Source: Lantana camara (taxonomy: Eukaryota; Streptophyta; Magnoliopsida; Lamiales; Verbenaceae). From it: 64,000 nucleotides of DNA. The notes under the pieces are model-generated. The model worked only from the letters and a program-made list of their open reading frames with translations, had not been told where the DNA came from and searched no databases. Below, in pieces: positions 10,351 through 21,828 of this stretch. Numbering within the stretch: position 1 is the stretch's first letter; each line of letters begins with the position of its first letter. The translations under genes were made by a program, and so were the position numbers. The stretch covers positions 50,165,001-50,229,000 of the forward strand of contig CM074855.1 in assembly GCA_037501455.1 (NCBI GenBank), written 5' to 3'.

Positions 10351-13248
10351 AAGCAACTCACGCAAAACCCAATCTAAAATCACATAAGGCACCCAAAGCA
10401 AGCAATAAACATCGCCCACATTGATCTTCAATTACTCCAAGTAATTTAACACATTACAGATCAAAGCACCTAACATAAAAATTATAAAAGTTAAATTTGC
10501 ATGGATGCATGTATCATGAATGCTATAAGTACCGTTTACCGTAGTTGCAAAAATTCAGATTTGTGAGGTGTCGTTGTCCAAGGTATGATCTGTCCTGAAT
10601 GTAACTCGGTGCCCAACTTGTCTTGAACCTCTTCAGGGTTCCCCGGTGAAAAGATTGACGAATTCCTTAAGGATTATATCCTTAGATCCTTTCTAACTTA
10701 TACTGCTACCCAAATTCTTCAATCCTTATCCAAATCGGTGCTCAACATATCCCCGAGGATAACCACTCTGAGCAACTTGATAATTCGATCCCATCCTTAC
10801 GACGTTTATTCTTATAGTCTCTCTCAACACAAGTCCTTTCCCACCTTCCGTTCCAATTGTCTGTTCATTCCCTTTGACCCCCTCAACGTTATATTTGATA
10901 ACTGGTCCCATATTTCCTTAATCAAAGACAAAAGATTCTTGATGATTCTTGAAATTTGATGTAATCTTCCAATTATCATCCTTTTCTATTTGGTCCCTTC
11001 TTAAATTTCCTTCTGGATTATCGTTGATATACTAATAACTCGATAATATTATCTTGGGCCCCTTCATACTTCATTGACTAAGTCTTAATCGACACCATCC
11101 CCTTATATGATAGCTTGATTCGGTTTTCCCCCTTGTTAATTCTAACTTAGAAGTTCATAGAACTCTCTTATGATTCCACCACCTCCAGATCAGAATTCCA
11201 TACGTAGCTTTCTCTCTTAACAGTTTAACCTTAACCGTCGTCTTATTCATTCCTAACCACCACTCTTAGGACTTCCAGATTCTCCTTAGTTTGCATCCCC
11301 GTCATTACTCCTAACATATTCATTTGAGCACCACTCCCATCCTCCGATTCACCTCTCGGTCGCGCTCTCCCCCTTAAAAATTTTTGCTCTTACATATCAA
11401 CCTCCATGAATCCTTCTTTCATTGAAATGTTTGACGAGCCAACTTCTGTTTCTTTAATTCACTCCTAAGGTTCAATTCAAACCCTTCAATAATTACTTCC
11501 TTTCAATCACCAGCTCTTCTCTTTCTTTCTCTTCTTGAAATCTAGACCAATTTAATCCCCTCTTGTATTTCCATTCTTCAACTAAAGGTAATCCTTTCAA
11601 GGGTTAAAAAGGACTTACATTATTTCCTACTCAACGCTCCCTTATTTGAAAATTTCAGTTGAATTTGTTACTTCGCCTCTGAGATTAAGGTTTCTCCAAA
11701 ACTCTTCAACTTAGTTTCTTCGGTGTAGATTGTGCTAGCTAAGCTATATGCCCGGAACTCCAAAATATAACCCAACTATTCTTCTCATCTTGATTCGAGT
11801 AAGCCTTGATTAATGAATAGCTTGACGAACAAGGTGGAGTCATTCCCTATCAATTAAACACTAATCCATGCATGTTGGATTAACATGCCAATGCACTTAA
11901 TAAACAGTCAAAGATGCAACAATGCAACACGTTGGAGAAATTATATTAATTAAACATAAACGTACATATAGATACAGAAAGCAATTAGTTTAAATCGATG
12001 TATGATGCTTATGCCATGAGTATGCAGAACCTGTCACCGAGGTGGTAAACTTTTAGCTTGATGACGTGTTCCTCATTCCCATGATTGTAACTTTCTTTGG
12101 AGACATCAATAATTCCTTAGCTTTCCATGGTCTTCGAATCTCCCTAATCTTCTTCATCCATTTGTATATCCCATGGCGCCGAACGAGCTATTCTTGAACC
12201 CAAGGTCTTCTTTGTCAATGGAGTTTACACCTCAACGTACTTCCAAGCATCAACCTCCAAAGGTCATCCGAATCTTCATCTTGATGTGCTCCCCGGTTGA
12301 AGTTCCTTTAGCTTATCCTTTGTTTCCGATCTGCGCGCATAATTCACCCATGATACGCTTTCCATTCTTGCTTGCTTCTTGATGTCTCCATGTTCCAAGG
12401 TTCCAAGAAGACGACGTGATTGTATTCCTCGATGCTCATAAGTCTCTTTGCCTTGCGTCCATTTGTTGTCCCATGCTTATATTCACATCAAACGAGCTTC
12501 CATATTTGACCTCATCGTGAGCTTTGTGATTAACGGCTCCCAATCCTTGCATCTGAGTTGAGTCGAATCCCTTTTTAACACATCATGTATCCGACTCCTT
12601 GAAGCTTCCCAATTTGGCCTTCCAATCACTCAAGCATTCCAAACTCGGAGCTTCAACGGTGAACCTTGGGGCATTTACTCTTGTATTAGATGTCTCCAAA
12701 ATCGGGGTGGTGAAGAGTTCCACACCCCTCTTGTTGTCTCACGCATCCCTTAAGTCGGACCTTGAGTCTTTGCAATTCTTGTATGTTGAGAACCTTCAAG
12801 GTTTGTAGGTAGGGTAAGATTGATGAACCTTCCCGTGATCCAAGCTTCCTCCCATGATACGAGCCATGATAGGTGGTTTCATCGTGCACGCCACGGCATT
12901 TGAACACTCGGCATTCAAGTTACCTTGTTAATTGTAGTTGGTGTGAATGGTAGCTTTGTTTGCATGATAGTAACCTATATAAGAAAGATCAACTCAAATA
13001 TGGATGCATGAAGATTAGCGTATGCTTATGACACGTAGTTAAATGAATCAGGGCGCATAGAATGCAAATTGCAACACTTAAAGCATCTAATTGAAAGCGT
13101 AGATTGTATATATGTATTAAGCAATTTCCAACAATTGGTGTCAAATATACAGGCCAAAACGATGCAATGCACATATTAACACGTTGTTCCTATGCCGTGC
13201 GACCTAACTGACTCAAACACGACTCAAGAACACCGGTTTTGCAACCGG

Positions 13249-13260
13249 GCTCTGATACCA
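13249..13260 (-). promoter_or_regulatory. Element B primer binding site
   Basis: TGGTATCAGAGC on the minus strand, complementary to the 3' end of plant initiator Met-tRNA, 8 bp inside the 5' LTR end (13269). Confidence 0.92.
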
Positions 13261-13268
13261 CTTAAGGA

Positions 13269-16200
13269 TGTAGCACCCCGCACGTGAGGCACCACATCCC
13301 CCGCACTATGGCTCAACACGAGTAACGAAACAGTAAATCCGCACCCGTATCAAACCATAGCGAACGGGAGACAAACATAAAAACCTTCCTAAGCCAGGCG
13401 GAGCTAGACCCTGCAATGGTTACCAATCCACAAAATATAATGCAGCAAAGCCAAAGTTCAATCATACCAACCATAAACGGAATTTGGGCTCTTCAGGTCT
13501 CTTTTAAAACATAACAATGCCCCGTAAGAGCAATTCACTAACAATTTCATAATTGTTCAAATTCATGATATAATAGAATGAATCATACATAATTCCAATA
13601 CATAAATGAGTGCAGGGACTCTCCTAACTAACTCGACCACTTAAAGACTTCAAACACCTCCGCCTAGCCCGAAACTCCAAAGATCAACCTGCACACTAAA
13701 AGAGTGGGGAGGGAGAGGGGTCAGTCTCTAGAAGACTGAGTGAGCAGGAGCGATACACATATATATATAAAACATGCACATGCAAGTCATAAATCCCGAG
13801 CAAGGTTTTATTTGAATTTAGTTCCCCAAAAAGGGCAAGAAAATAGATAAACAATGCTCGACTTTTACGACTAACTCATATTAAATTCATTCCATTCATA
13901 AATCATACATAAATATAAGGCTCGGCGAGTGAGCGTGCACATCCTCCATCCAAACTCCGACCGTGTACATAAATATCAGTAATATATTGATTAGGCGATC
14001 AGGCAATATATCATAATACACACAGACCATAAATCATAACATAAACATATGCGTTTGGGCAATCCGTGTCCTGGCATTCCCGCACGGTGCATAATTCTAT
14101 CAAAACATATACATAAGAAGAGGCATAAATCCTAACCAACCTTCTTCCTCCGGGTGGTGGACGGGCTTGCAAGACCCGACCACCTCAATCATGGGCCAAT
14201 GGGGTTTCATGACTCCCCCAAGGGCACTCAGCTCCCATTCCCCGCTAAACCTCCTAGCGAGGGCCGGTATCACCGTAGTTTGGTTGGAACTAGTATATGG
14301 GATCCCCGTCAGCCCTTGCTTCCTCGGTTAGCCACATATACTAAGTCCCGGGGCCCGAGAAATCAGAAATCCTAAATGTGTCTCGCCAAACATTCAATTC
14401 ATAAGTACATAACATAATTCATAAATACATATCATAATTCATAAGTACCTAACATAATTCATAAATACCTTACCGTGTAATTCGACATATGCTATATACG
14501 TACCTCTCCGTGTCATCCTATTCCGTAGCTAGCATGAAGACACACGGTTTGGAGCATAGCCTCATTACAAAACCACTTTTAAGCTCATATACGCTCATAC
14601 GTATAATTCGGAAGAATTTACTCGATAACTTCATTTGAAAACCATATATATATAATCATAAGGTTTTGGCCAAAGCTTTTCACATAAGGGTTGTAGGGTT
14701 TGTTACATAGCTAAAACGAAAACCACCCTCACCTTAACCGTGAAGAAACAAGGATCGAGCACCAAGTGCCTGAACGATCAAAAGCTCTCCACCCTGGAGA
14801 TAAACTGTACAAAAGACCACAAGACGTGTTCGTGAGACTCAAGACTCTAAATGAACCATATATGACGCACGGCAATGCACAAGCGTGATATGAAGGCATA
14901 AAGATCATATTAAGTCATGAAAATGTTCATGTGAATTATTAATGTATTTAACTTATATATCCAAGTCATTCATTATCATTCAATTCATATTCCCAACCAA
15001 TTTATTTCAAGAACTCAAATAGGAGCATATAACATGTTCAAGCTCTTCCATAAGGCTACCACATACTTCATATTACATAACATAGCATATATCCAAGGTT
15101 TGACAACAAGAAGAAGTCTTATTCTATAGAAAATAAGTGATGCTATTCATAAGCGACATATAAACACACATAAACGGCATTAAGTAAAAGCATGCCTATA
15201 GCACATCCAAATGCCATGAAACTAAACCATAATGCTCCCAACATATAGCAAAACAAGTTCATAGTTCAACACAAAATGAGATAAAGTCATTCAAGAGGTG
15301 AAACAAATCAAAAACCGAAAAGGAAGCAACAAAGACTGCACATGGGAAGTGACACGGGGGTGTCACCAACCCTAGCCCAACTGAGCCACGGGCGTGGCTC
15401 AGTACAGAGCTGCCCAGAAGGTGTGACACGCCCGTGTCTCCCTCTTATGAGTAAATGAGACACGGGGGTGTCACGGTACAGAACTTGAGGAGCATGCAAG
15501 ACCTAACCGGCAAAACTGAACTCAAACAAACTCAATCCAAAGGCATACCAAATGAACTCCAAATGCTCTGAAACTTAATATTCAACATATTTGGCATGTT
15601 ATGAACATTTTTCATTTAGAGTGAAAAAGCTAAATCACACGTTAAGATCATCGAAACCGTGAAACAAAACTGGGTCGCTACAATCGGACATATGAGCCCT
15701 AATGATTCTATCATGCCTTGATCAAGTACTTAGGGCTTGAATTTGGATCTGAAACTTTGGGGAATGCATGCTAACATACCAAACAACTAATATACATCAT
15801 ATATATGCATAATGGTACAATTTAAAGCACATTAGAAGGACCAACAGGTTACCAAACTCAACAGCAACAATTCTGTCAAAGAGCATGCATAAGAACAGGC
15901 CATGTCTTGCGGTTTTGAGGCTTCAAATGGAACCAAATACTTAAAGCATGAATGCTAACATATATAACAATGAGTGTACATCAACTCCATGCATTTTCAC
16001 ACGAAATGGAGGCCATATGATCATGCAACAACACCAAATCTCACACAGCAGTTCGAAAACAGGGGAAACAGTTTGAACATCAAGTTTGGAGCTCCATATC
16101 TCATAATTTCATAAAAGGAGCAAGAGATGAAATCCTCCTAACATCATATGCTATCAGTTAGGAAAGAAATAAGCCAAGAAACGAGTTCATATGATCACAT

Positions 16201-17296
16201 ATAAGCAAGAAATTCAGCCACACAAACATATAGGTCACAAGAGCAAAAAACCCTAAAAGTTCATACCAATCTCATAATTCAAACCCTAATCAAATCTGAT
16301 CCAAATCATGTTTTAAATAGATGAAATCAAGCATAATTGAGTAGAGAAGACATAAATATTCATACCTTGAAGTTTTGGTGAAGGAAGGTGGTGATTTGAG
16401 CTCAAAATCACAAAGGCCAAGGGTTTTCTTCCTTTCTCCTTTTCTCCTCTCTCTCGTTCAGCTCCAGCTGCAAGAGGAGATATTTTGGCTCGGTTTTTCA
16501 GAGGTAAAGGGGTAGGATAAGGCTTAACCCAAGGTACAAAAGTCATGGTTAAGGTATGGTTGGGTTAAGAGGTGTTATGGGGTCCCACCAGGAAGACTAG
16601 TCAACCAAAAGGAGTTCTTCTTGCACGAGTTGCTCGTTACGGTTTGATTTCGGAGGTCTTAATGATCTCAAAAAGGTATGAGGCTTATTCCATTGTCTCC
16701 GGATCATCGATACGAAGGCAACGGAGGTGTCGGAATTCGAATCCGAATTCCCGAGCTCAAGATATCACGCACGGAACCAAGGGTGCGCTAATTGCTCGTT
16801 AGCCCCCGACTTGGTTCCAAAAATCAAAATAAATTCGTAAACACGTCAAATGAATCCGAAAACATAAACCGAGCATATAGGCATGTTCATAACACACATA
16901 TTTACGACATATTAAATTTTCACGACATTTCGGTATCAATACATATATGAACAAAGCACAAATAGAACACTCACGCGCATGAACGAATTCGTATTGTTAT
17001 AAATGAATTACTAAAACTTAAATTCCATATTAAATGAATTTAGAGCCAACTAATAACATGTTGAAATTAATTAACAGAATTACCGAAACAGTTAAGGTAA
17101 CATGAAACCTTAATTGAGAATTTAACACTAAATATCAAAGTAGAAATAAAATGAATTAAATTAAAGTAACAATAGTTTATAGTTTAAATCAAATATGAAC
17201 GTTTATAAACGATTAATCATATAATTAAATAATTAATTTGCGCAATTTATAAACAAATACGTCACATTATTATTACTGAAAAACTGGGGCGTTACA
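13269..17296 (-). repeat. Element B 5' LTR
   Basis: Same 4028 bp as 6069-10096 with about 29 substitutions. It holds the second palindrome set (15349-15474), mini-exon (14733-14804) and early donor (last exon base 16366). Ends at the TATCG site 17297-17301. Confidence 0.93.
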
Positions 17297-18348
17297 TATC
17301 GGGCCGATGGTGACCTCTTGCACAGTCTCATACTGTTGGGATGACCCCTGAATCCACTAGGAGATTAGTGGAGGAAGGAGTTCCGGGCATAGGAGTCATG
17401 TTCCTGATGCTCACACTGACTGCATGGCGAGGGCTAGCTACCCGAACCATCATGGAGGGAGAAGGAGATCTTGGGGGAATCCGACACCCCGGGTTACCCA
17501 AGGATTATTGTCGTGATTGATTGCACTGATAGACTGTACTGAGTGTGAACACTATTGTACTATTGCACTATATAGTAACGATTGAATTGCATGATCACCT
17601 TTAAACATTGAAACCTATTGTTGTACACGGTCGGAGATTGGTTGGAGATTGTGCACGCTCACTCGCCGAGCCACTGATAGCTTGAAATTGTAACTAAGTG
17701 TCTAAATTGATAGTTGTAAAGTCCGAGCATAGGCTAAGTGATTACTTGCCCTCACGGGAACTACTTTAACTAAAACGTTGCTCGGGATTTACAATTTGCA
17801 TGTGCATGTTTCTATATATGTATACCTCGTCTTCACTCAGTCTTCTAGAGACAGATCCCTCTTTTCCCTTTTCTTCCAAGTCCTTTGCAGGTGGTCGATA
17901 GGCGGGATTGAGCCATTTGTCTTAGTTCGAGTCCTGCACTTGTACACTCACTGCATATTGTATTTACTTATTGAATTGATATATCTCTCGATTTATTTGC
18001 TGAATGAAATTAAACTCGGGACAGGTTTCTAGGACTTTGGTTGAACTTGTTTTATATTATTGTATTGAATTTATTCGGGACAGGTTAGGACAGGTGTATC
18101 GCTTTGTAGAACCCATATTTACTTTCTTTGGAATTGCATTTATTTTATTGATATTGAATACGTAAGTGCCTTGCTTCCGTATTTTCATTTTGTTTGATTT
18201 GTTCCAGGGTTAGATTCCACCTAGCTAGGGCAGTCTTTTCATTGTCTTCCATTCGCTGTGAGTTTAGTTCATGTATGGATTAATTCGTTTCATATGTGGA
18301 CCTAACTCATAGTGCGGTGGATGTGGTGCTCTCGTCACGGGTGCTACA
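17297..18348 (+). repeat. Element A 5' LTR, right part
   Basis: LTR A resumes after element B with the duplicated TATCG (17297-17301). It carries conserved intron-like blocks (AGGAGATTAGTGGAGGAAGG at 17359-17378, CACTCGCCGAGCCA at 17660), a pyrimidine-rich acceptor TCCTTTGCAG ending at 17890, TAGGCGGG just after it, the partner arm CACCTAGC near 18213, and the end GGGTGCTACA at 18348. Confidence 0.9.
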
Positions 18349-18356
18349 TCTTTAAG

Positions 18357-18368
18357 TGGTATCAGAGC
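18357..18368 (+). promoter_or_regulatory. Element A primer binding site
   Basis: TGGTATCAGAGC, 8 bp after the 5' LTR end, complementary to initiator Met-tRNA. Followed by a TTAGGTCGTGCGGC block near 18411 that is conserved downstream of the primer site in B, C, E and G. Confidence 0.92.
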
Positions 18369-19890
18369 TCCAGGTTGCAAAATCGGAGTTCTAGTGTTGT
18401 GTCATGTCAAGTTTAGGTCGTGCGGCTCAGGAACAACGTGACAACATGTGCACTGCATTGATCCTGAACATTATTATTGAAACTTGAAATGAAAAATATA
18501 TTGTTAGATGTGTTTAACTTAAACTTTGTTGATTTATATGTTGCATTTTGCATTGAATTCATTGTTTTTATGTTAATTATGTGGCATGAGCATATACTAA
18601 TCGCATGCATTTATTTTGAAATAAGTTCTGATTTATAGGTTACAAAGATAATAGCAAACCACGACCAATCTCTACGACAACCACAATATATCACAAACTC
18701 TTTTCTTTAGATTGGAAGTTGTATGGAGGCATTGGGGAATTTCATACAAGAATTCAAGTGTCTAATTGGGCTATGGTTTGAGCGATAAGTTCCGGAATAG
18801 AAGGATCAATTATGGGAGTAATTTACATGTTCTATTGAAGTCGGGGATACTTGACGAGTTAGTGATAGGGTGTGATGCTTACAAACTTGCAAGACCAGCA
18901 TTCACACATCTACGTTACCAAAGTCCTTTCAACCGAATTCCATAGTATCCTTCATTTAAGGGAGAAGTCAAGAAAATCTCGAAGATGTTTTAGATTCAAG
19001 GTTTCTATCAGTGAGGAGACGATGGTCTTCAAGGCAAGCAAGGTCAAATGGGCTCGCGAGTATAAGCAATCAAGGAACAAGTCATGTAATCAAATTGAAG
19101 TCACAAAAAAAAAAATAATAATATTAATAAAAATAAATAAATAAATAAATCAAGAAGACTTCCATCAAGTTGACGACTAGGTGATGATTTGGGACAGCAA
19201 TTGGAGATCGATTATTCAAGGGAAGTCAAGATGCTGATTTCATGGGCGTAGGAGCCATATAAATTGATACAAGGAAACTTTGAAGAATTGGAAAACCGTG
19301 GGAAAATAAGAGATGACTAACAATTCAAGACAAGCTTGTAATTCAGTAAACAAGGAATAAGTGCCGGGTTAAAGCTTATCACAACTACGGTGACAGGTTC
19401 AATACATTCATGACACGTGCGTCATACATTACGTTAAATTATTTAATTTATTCTCTTATCTAGATATGTGCATATATAATTGACATAATTGCTCGAGTGT
19501 GTTGCATCTTTGATTGTTTGAAATTACACTACGTGCATAGGCATCTTAACCCGACATGCATTGTCTAGTGTTTACTTGATAGGAATCTTCTTTGCTTCCC
19601 CCTCAAGCATTACTCTGACCGAGTCTCATTTGAATCAAGAAGAGAAGAAATATTTGGGTCGCAAATCGTGAATCAAAAAGGAAAAAGAAAATACTGAGAA
19701 TTGGAAGGTGGAACCGGAGAATGGAACGAGAGAAGTAAGTGGCTATCCCTGCCTATTATTTCAAGAAAATTGTGAGTGAGACCACGGGGCACGTGGAACA
19801 ACTAGAATCATTTAAACCAAGGATGCAAAAATGATGAAATTGAGGATCTTTGATCCGCGAGGTGGTGTAATAAATTCAAGGATTTAGGAT

Positions 19891-19912
19891 AGAAATTTCT
19901 TAAGGGGGAGAG
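19891..19912 (+). promoter_or_regulatory. Internal PPT-like site, element A
   Basis: TTCTTAAGGGGGAGAG in mid-interior, about 1.9 kb before the real PPT. It matches the true PPT (CTCTTAAGGGGGAGAG at 21812-21826) and follows an imperfect AAATTC..GAAATTT inverted repeat. Element G has an equivalent at 62551-62578. Confidence 0.7.
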
Positions 19913-20061
19913 TGCGACTACTCATAAACTTAAATTCATAATAGTTCTCAAGGAAGTTATTTCTCATAGTAACAATGGAAATACAAGCCATGACGGACAG
20001 GAAAGACCCAATGATAGTGACAGGAAAAGAATGAGACGGCCTTGTCAGTTTAAACCTTTAA

Positions 20062-20381
20062 GGGAAAATTTTTTTGAACATCCTGAACTATCACGCATTT
20101 TGGACTTTGCAACCTGAACTAAAAAACGTCTTCGGTTACAACCTGAACTATTTAAAATTCTCACTTTGCATCCTCAGTGTAAAATCTGGCCACTGTTGTC
20201 ACCTGAGGCACTGACGTGGACATCCCGAACGGGTGACACGTAAGTATATGTGGCCGGATTTTTACACTGAGGATGCAAAGTGAGAATTTTAAATAGTTCA
20301 GGTTGCAACCGGAGACTTTTTTTATTCAGGTTGCAAAGTCCAAAATACGTGATAGTTCAGGATGTTCAAAATTTTTTTCCC
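20062..20381. mobile_element. MULE-type MITE, 320 bp
   Basis: Ends GGGAAAATTT..AAATTTTTTTCCC and is nearly a full inverted repeat, with terminal inverted repeats of roughly 135 bp built around TGAACATCCTGAACTATCACG and GACTTTGCAACCTGAA. It is flanked by a perfect 9-bp duplication AACCTTTAA (20053-20061 and 20382-20390). Long terminal inverted repeats with a 9-bp target duplication are the mark of Mutator-like elements. No coding capacity, so it was moved by a transposase made elsewhere. It lies inside A, so it is younger than A. Confidence 0.93.
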
Positions 20382-21224
20382 AACCTTTAAAGTGGAAGTC
20401 AAGTTACTATACCCGGGTTGAAGATCTCCACAGGGCATCGAAGTGATTGGTTCGTTTGGAAATTCATACATACATGATTTAGACACCAAAGATGATGGAT
20501 TTATCAGGGAATTTCTGATGGATTTCTACGTTAGCTTTGGTAAGAGAAATTTGATCAAGTTAACATCCTTGAAGATGGTGTCAACGAATCCTAGTTAATC
20601 AAGTTCTCAACAAGAATTAAACCAGTTGGACACAATGAATGGAGTTGGATTAGAAATTGAAGATTGGGTCGATATTTGATTTTCCCAACTACTCAGGAAA
20701 AGAAAAGGTATACTTTCCACTAAACTTTTGAAATATCATTAAACAACCCCAGTGCTGTGTAGGTGGTATACTCTTGTATGGTCAGAGATAATAGAGTGAA
20801 TCTAGTACAAGGATGAATATTATGAAGGTATGCAGGATAGATTAGTGCTCAGGTTAACTGAAGAAGGTAACTGTGAATAAGAATCCGAATGGAATCGAGT
20901 ATAGGATCAACTAAGAGTCTGACTTTCTCAGTCGAGTACATACTAATGATATGAAAGACAAGTTGGGAATCAAGCCAGCTAGAGATCTAATTATCCAAAC
21001 CGTGGAACAAAGTCACAACATCATTTCCCTTACCACGGTGAACGGTACACTGATCATTCACGGCATAAGCATACATGCACCGTTTATTTAATTAATTCTT
21101 GATATTATTTGATATATATGCTAAACTGTAATATGTGATTATTGATGTAATTTCTTAACTGAGTTATTCTATTGGATGTATGTGTGACTGTTGTAATAAG
21201 TGGTATTTTGTGCAAGAGGGATGC

Positions 21225-21527
21225 AGGATTCTCTCTAATACTGTGATAGAAAGATGCTGGATTCTTTCTAAGTTTTGTGCACGAAAGATTTTGGATTCTC
21301 TTGTACTTAGGTATTCAAGAGATGCTGGATTCCCTCGGATTTAGGGGTTTGAGAAATGTTGGATTTTCTCAAACTAGGATGTTTAGGAGATTTTGGGATC
21401 TGTTAGACTTAGTTTGAGAGACAGGGTTCTCTCCTTTCTGTGTGCTCGAGAGACAGGGTTCTCTCTTTTCTATGTGCCAAGGGACGGGGTTCTCTCGCTT
21501 GCATGTTCAGAGATGCGATTCTCTCTT
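21225..21527 (+). repeat. Hairpin array, element A
   Basis: About ten units whose ends pair. The first series reads like GAGGGATGCAGGATTCTCTC with diverging arms (21225-21390). The second reads like GAGAGACAGGGTTCTCTC (21415-21527). In several units both arms changed together, for example GAGAAATGTTGGATTTTCTC near 21352. Located 300-600 bp before the PPT. Confidence 0.85.
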
Positions 21528-21792
21528 GTTTGTCTTAGTTGCTTCACGCTGGGCCTAACAACGACTTTCAAGTGGCGAGTGTGCGATGGGATCGAGCTTT
21601 GGATACAGTGACGACCGTTCGTTTCCTGGTAGTGATCAAATGAATTGAAGCAGTCAACGGTCAAGTGTCAAATAAATGCGAGTAGAATTGATGCAAACAA
21701 TGCGAGTAAACTTCATGACGAGGACTATAACTCTACACGACTCTTGGAAATGGATAGAAGTACTGACACTTGAGGTTTTTTGCTCAGTGTTT

Positions 21793-21828
21793 GGATCTAG
21801 GGACCAGATCCTCTTAAGGGGGAGAGGT
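21793..21828 (+). promoter_or_regulatory. Element A PPT with upstream hairpin
   Basis: GGATCT-AGGGACC-AGATCC (21793-21811) followed by CTTAAGGGGGAGAGGT and the 3' LTR. Confidence 0.9.

Larger units (their letters stand above)
10097..13268 (-). mobile_element. Element B non-coding interior
   Basis: 3.2 kb between the LTRs with no frame resembling retroelement proteins. The plus strand is pyrimidine-rich from about 10640 to 11900, so the element's sense strand is purine-rich, as is common in LTR element genomes. On the minus strand it begins with the primer site and a TAGGTCGCACGGCATAGGAA block (about 13197-13210) shared with A, C and G. It ends with the hairpin array and PPT. I find no host gene fragment in it. 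Confidence 0.8.
6069..17296 (-). mobile_element. Element B: complete LARD-like LTR element, minus strand
   Basis: Complete 11.2 kb element inserted in LTR A. Two 4028-bp LTRs (6069-10096 and 13269-17296) lie exactly 7200 bp apart without a single indel; about 29 substitutions by eye (0.7%). Orientation is minus: primer site at 13249-13260 and PPT at about 10097-10112. The 3172-bp interior has no gag, protease, RT or integrase. LTR and interior lengths match the described LARD elements. This is the youngest insertion in the window. Its PPT-proximal 35 bp are nearly identical to those of E, which suggests E-like helper proteins. Confidence 0.95.
18349..21828 (+). mobile_element. Element A non-coding interior
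   Basis: 3.5 kb without retroelement protein domains. Several stretches match the interior of element G in the same order: GTGRCATGAGCAT..GCATGCATTTATTTT (18582 vs 60641), an AGGTTA..ATCAAACCAC stretch (18637 vs 60699), AAGTGCCGG..GACAGGTTCAAT (19351 vs 61572) and TTAGTGTTTA (19565 vs 61858). An A/T-rich microsatellite is at 19107-19150. It also holds an internal PPT-like site, a MITE and a hairpin array. Confidence 0.8.

Noticed and set aside
18357..18368. tRNA gene signal at the TGGTATCAGAGC sites
   Set aside because: Only the 12-15 bases complementary to the tRNA 3' end are present, so these are primer sites, not tRNA genes.
19107..19150. Poly(A) tail of a LINE or SINE
   Set aside because: The A-rich run is a simple AATA/AAAT microsatellite without a target duplication or upstream SINE/LINE sequence.
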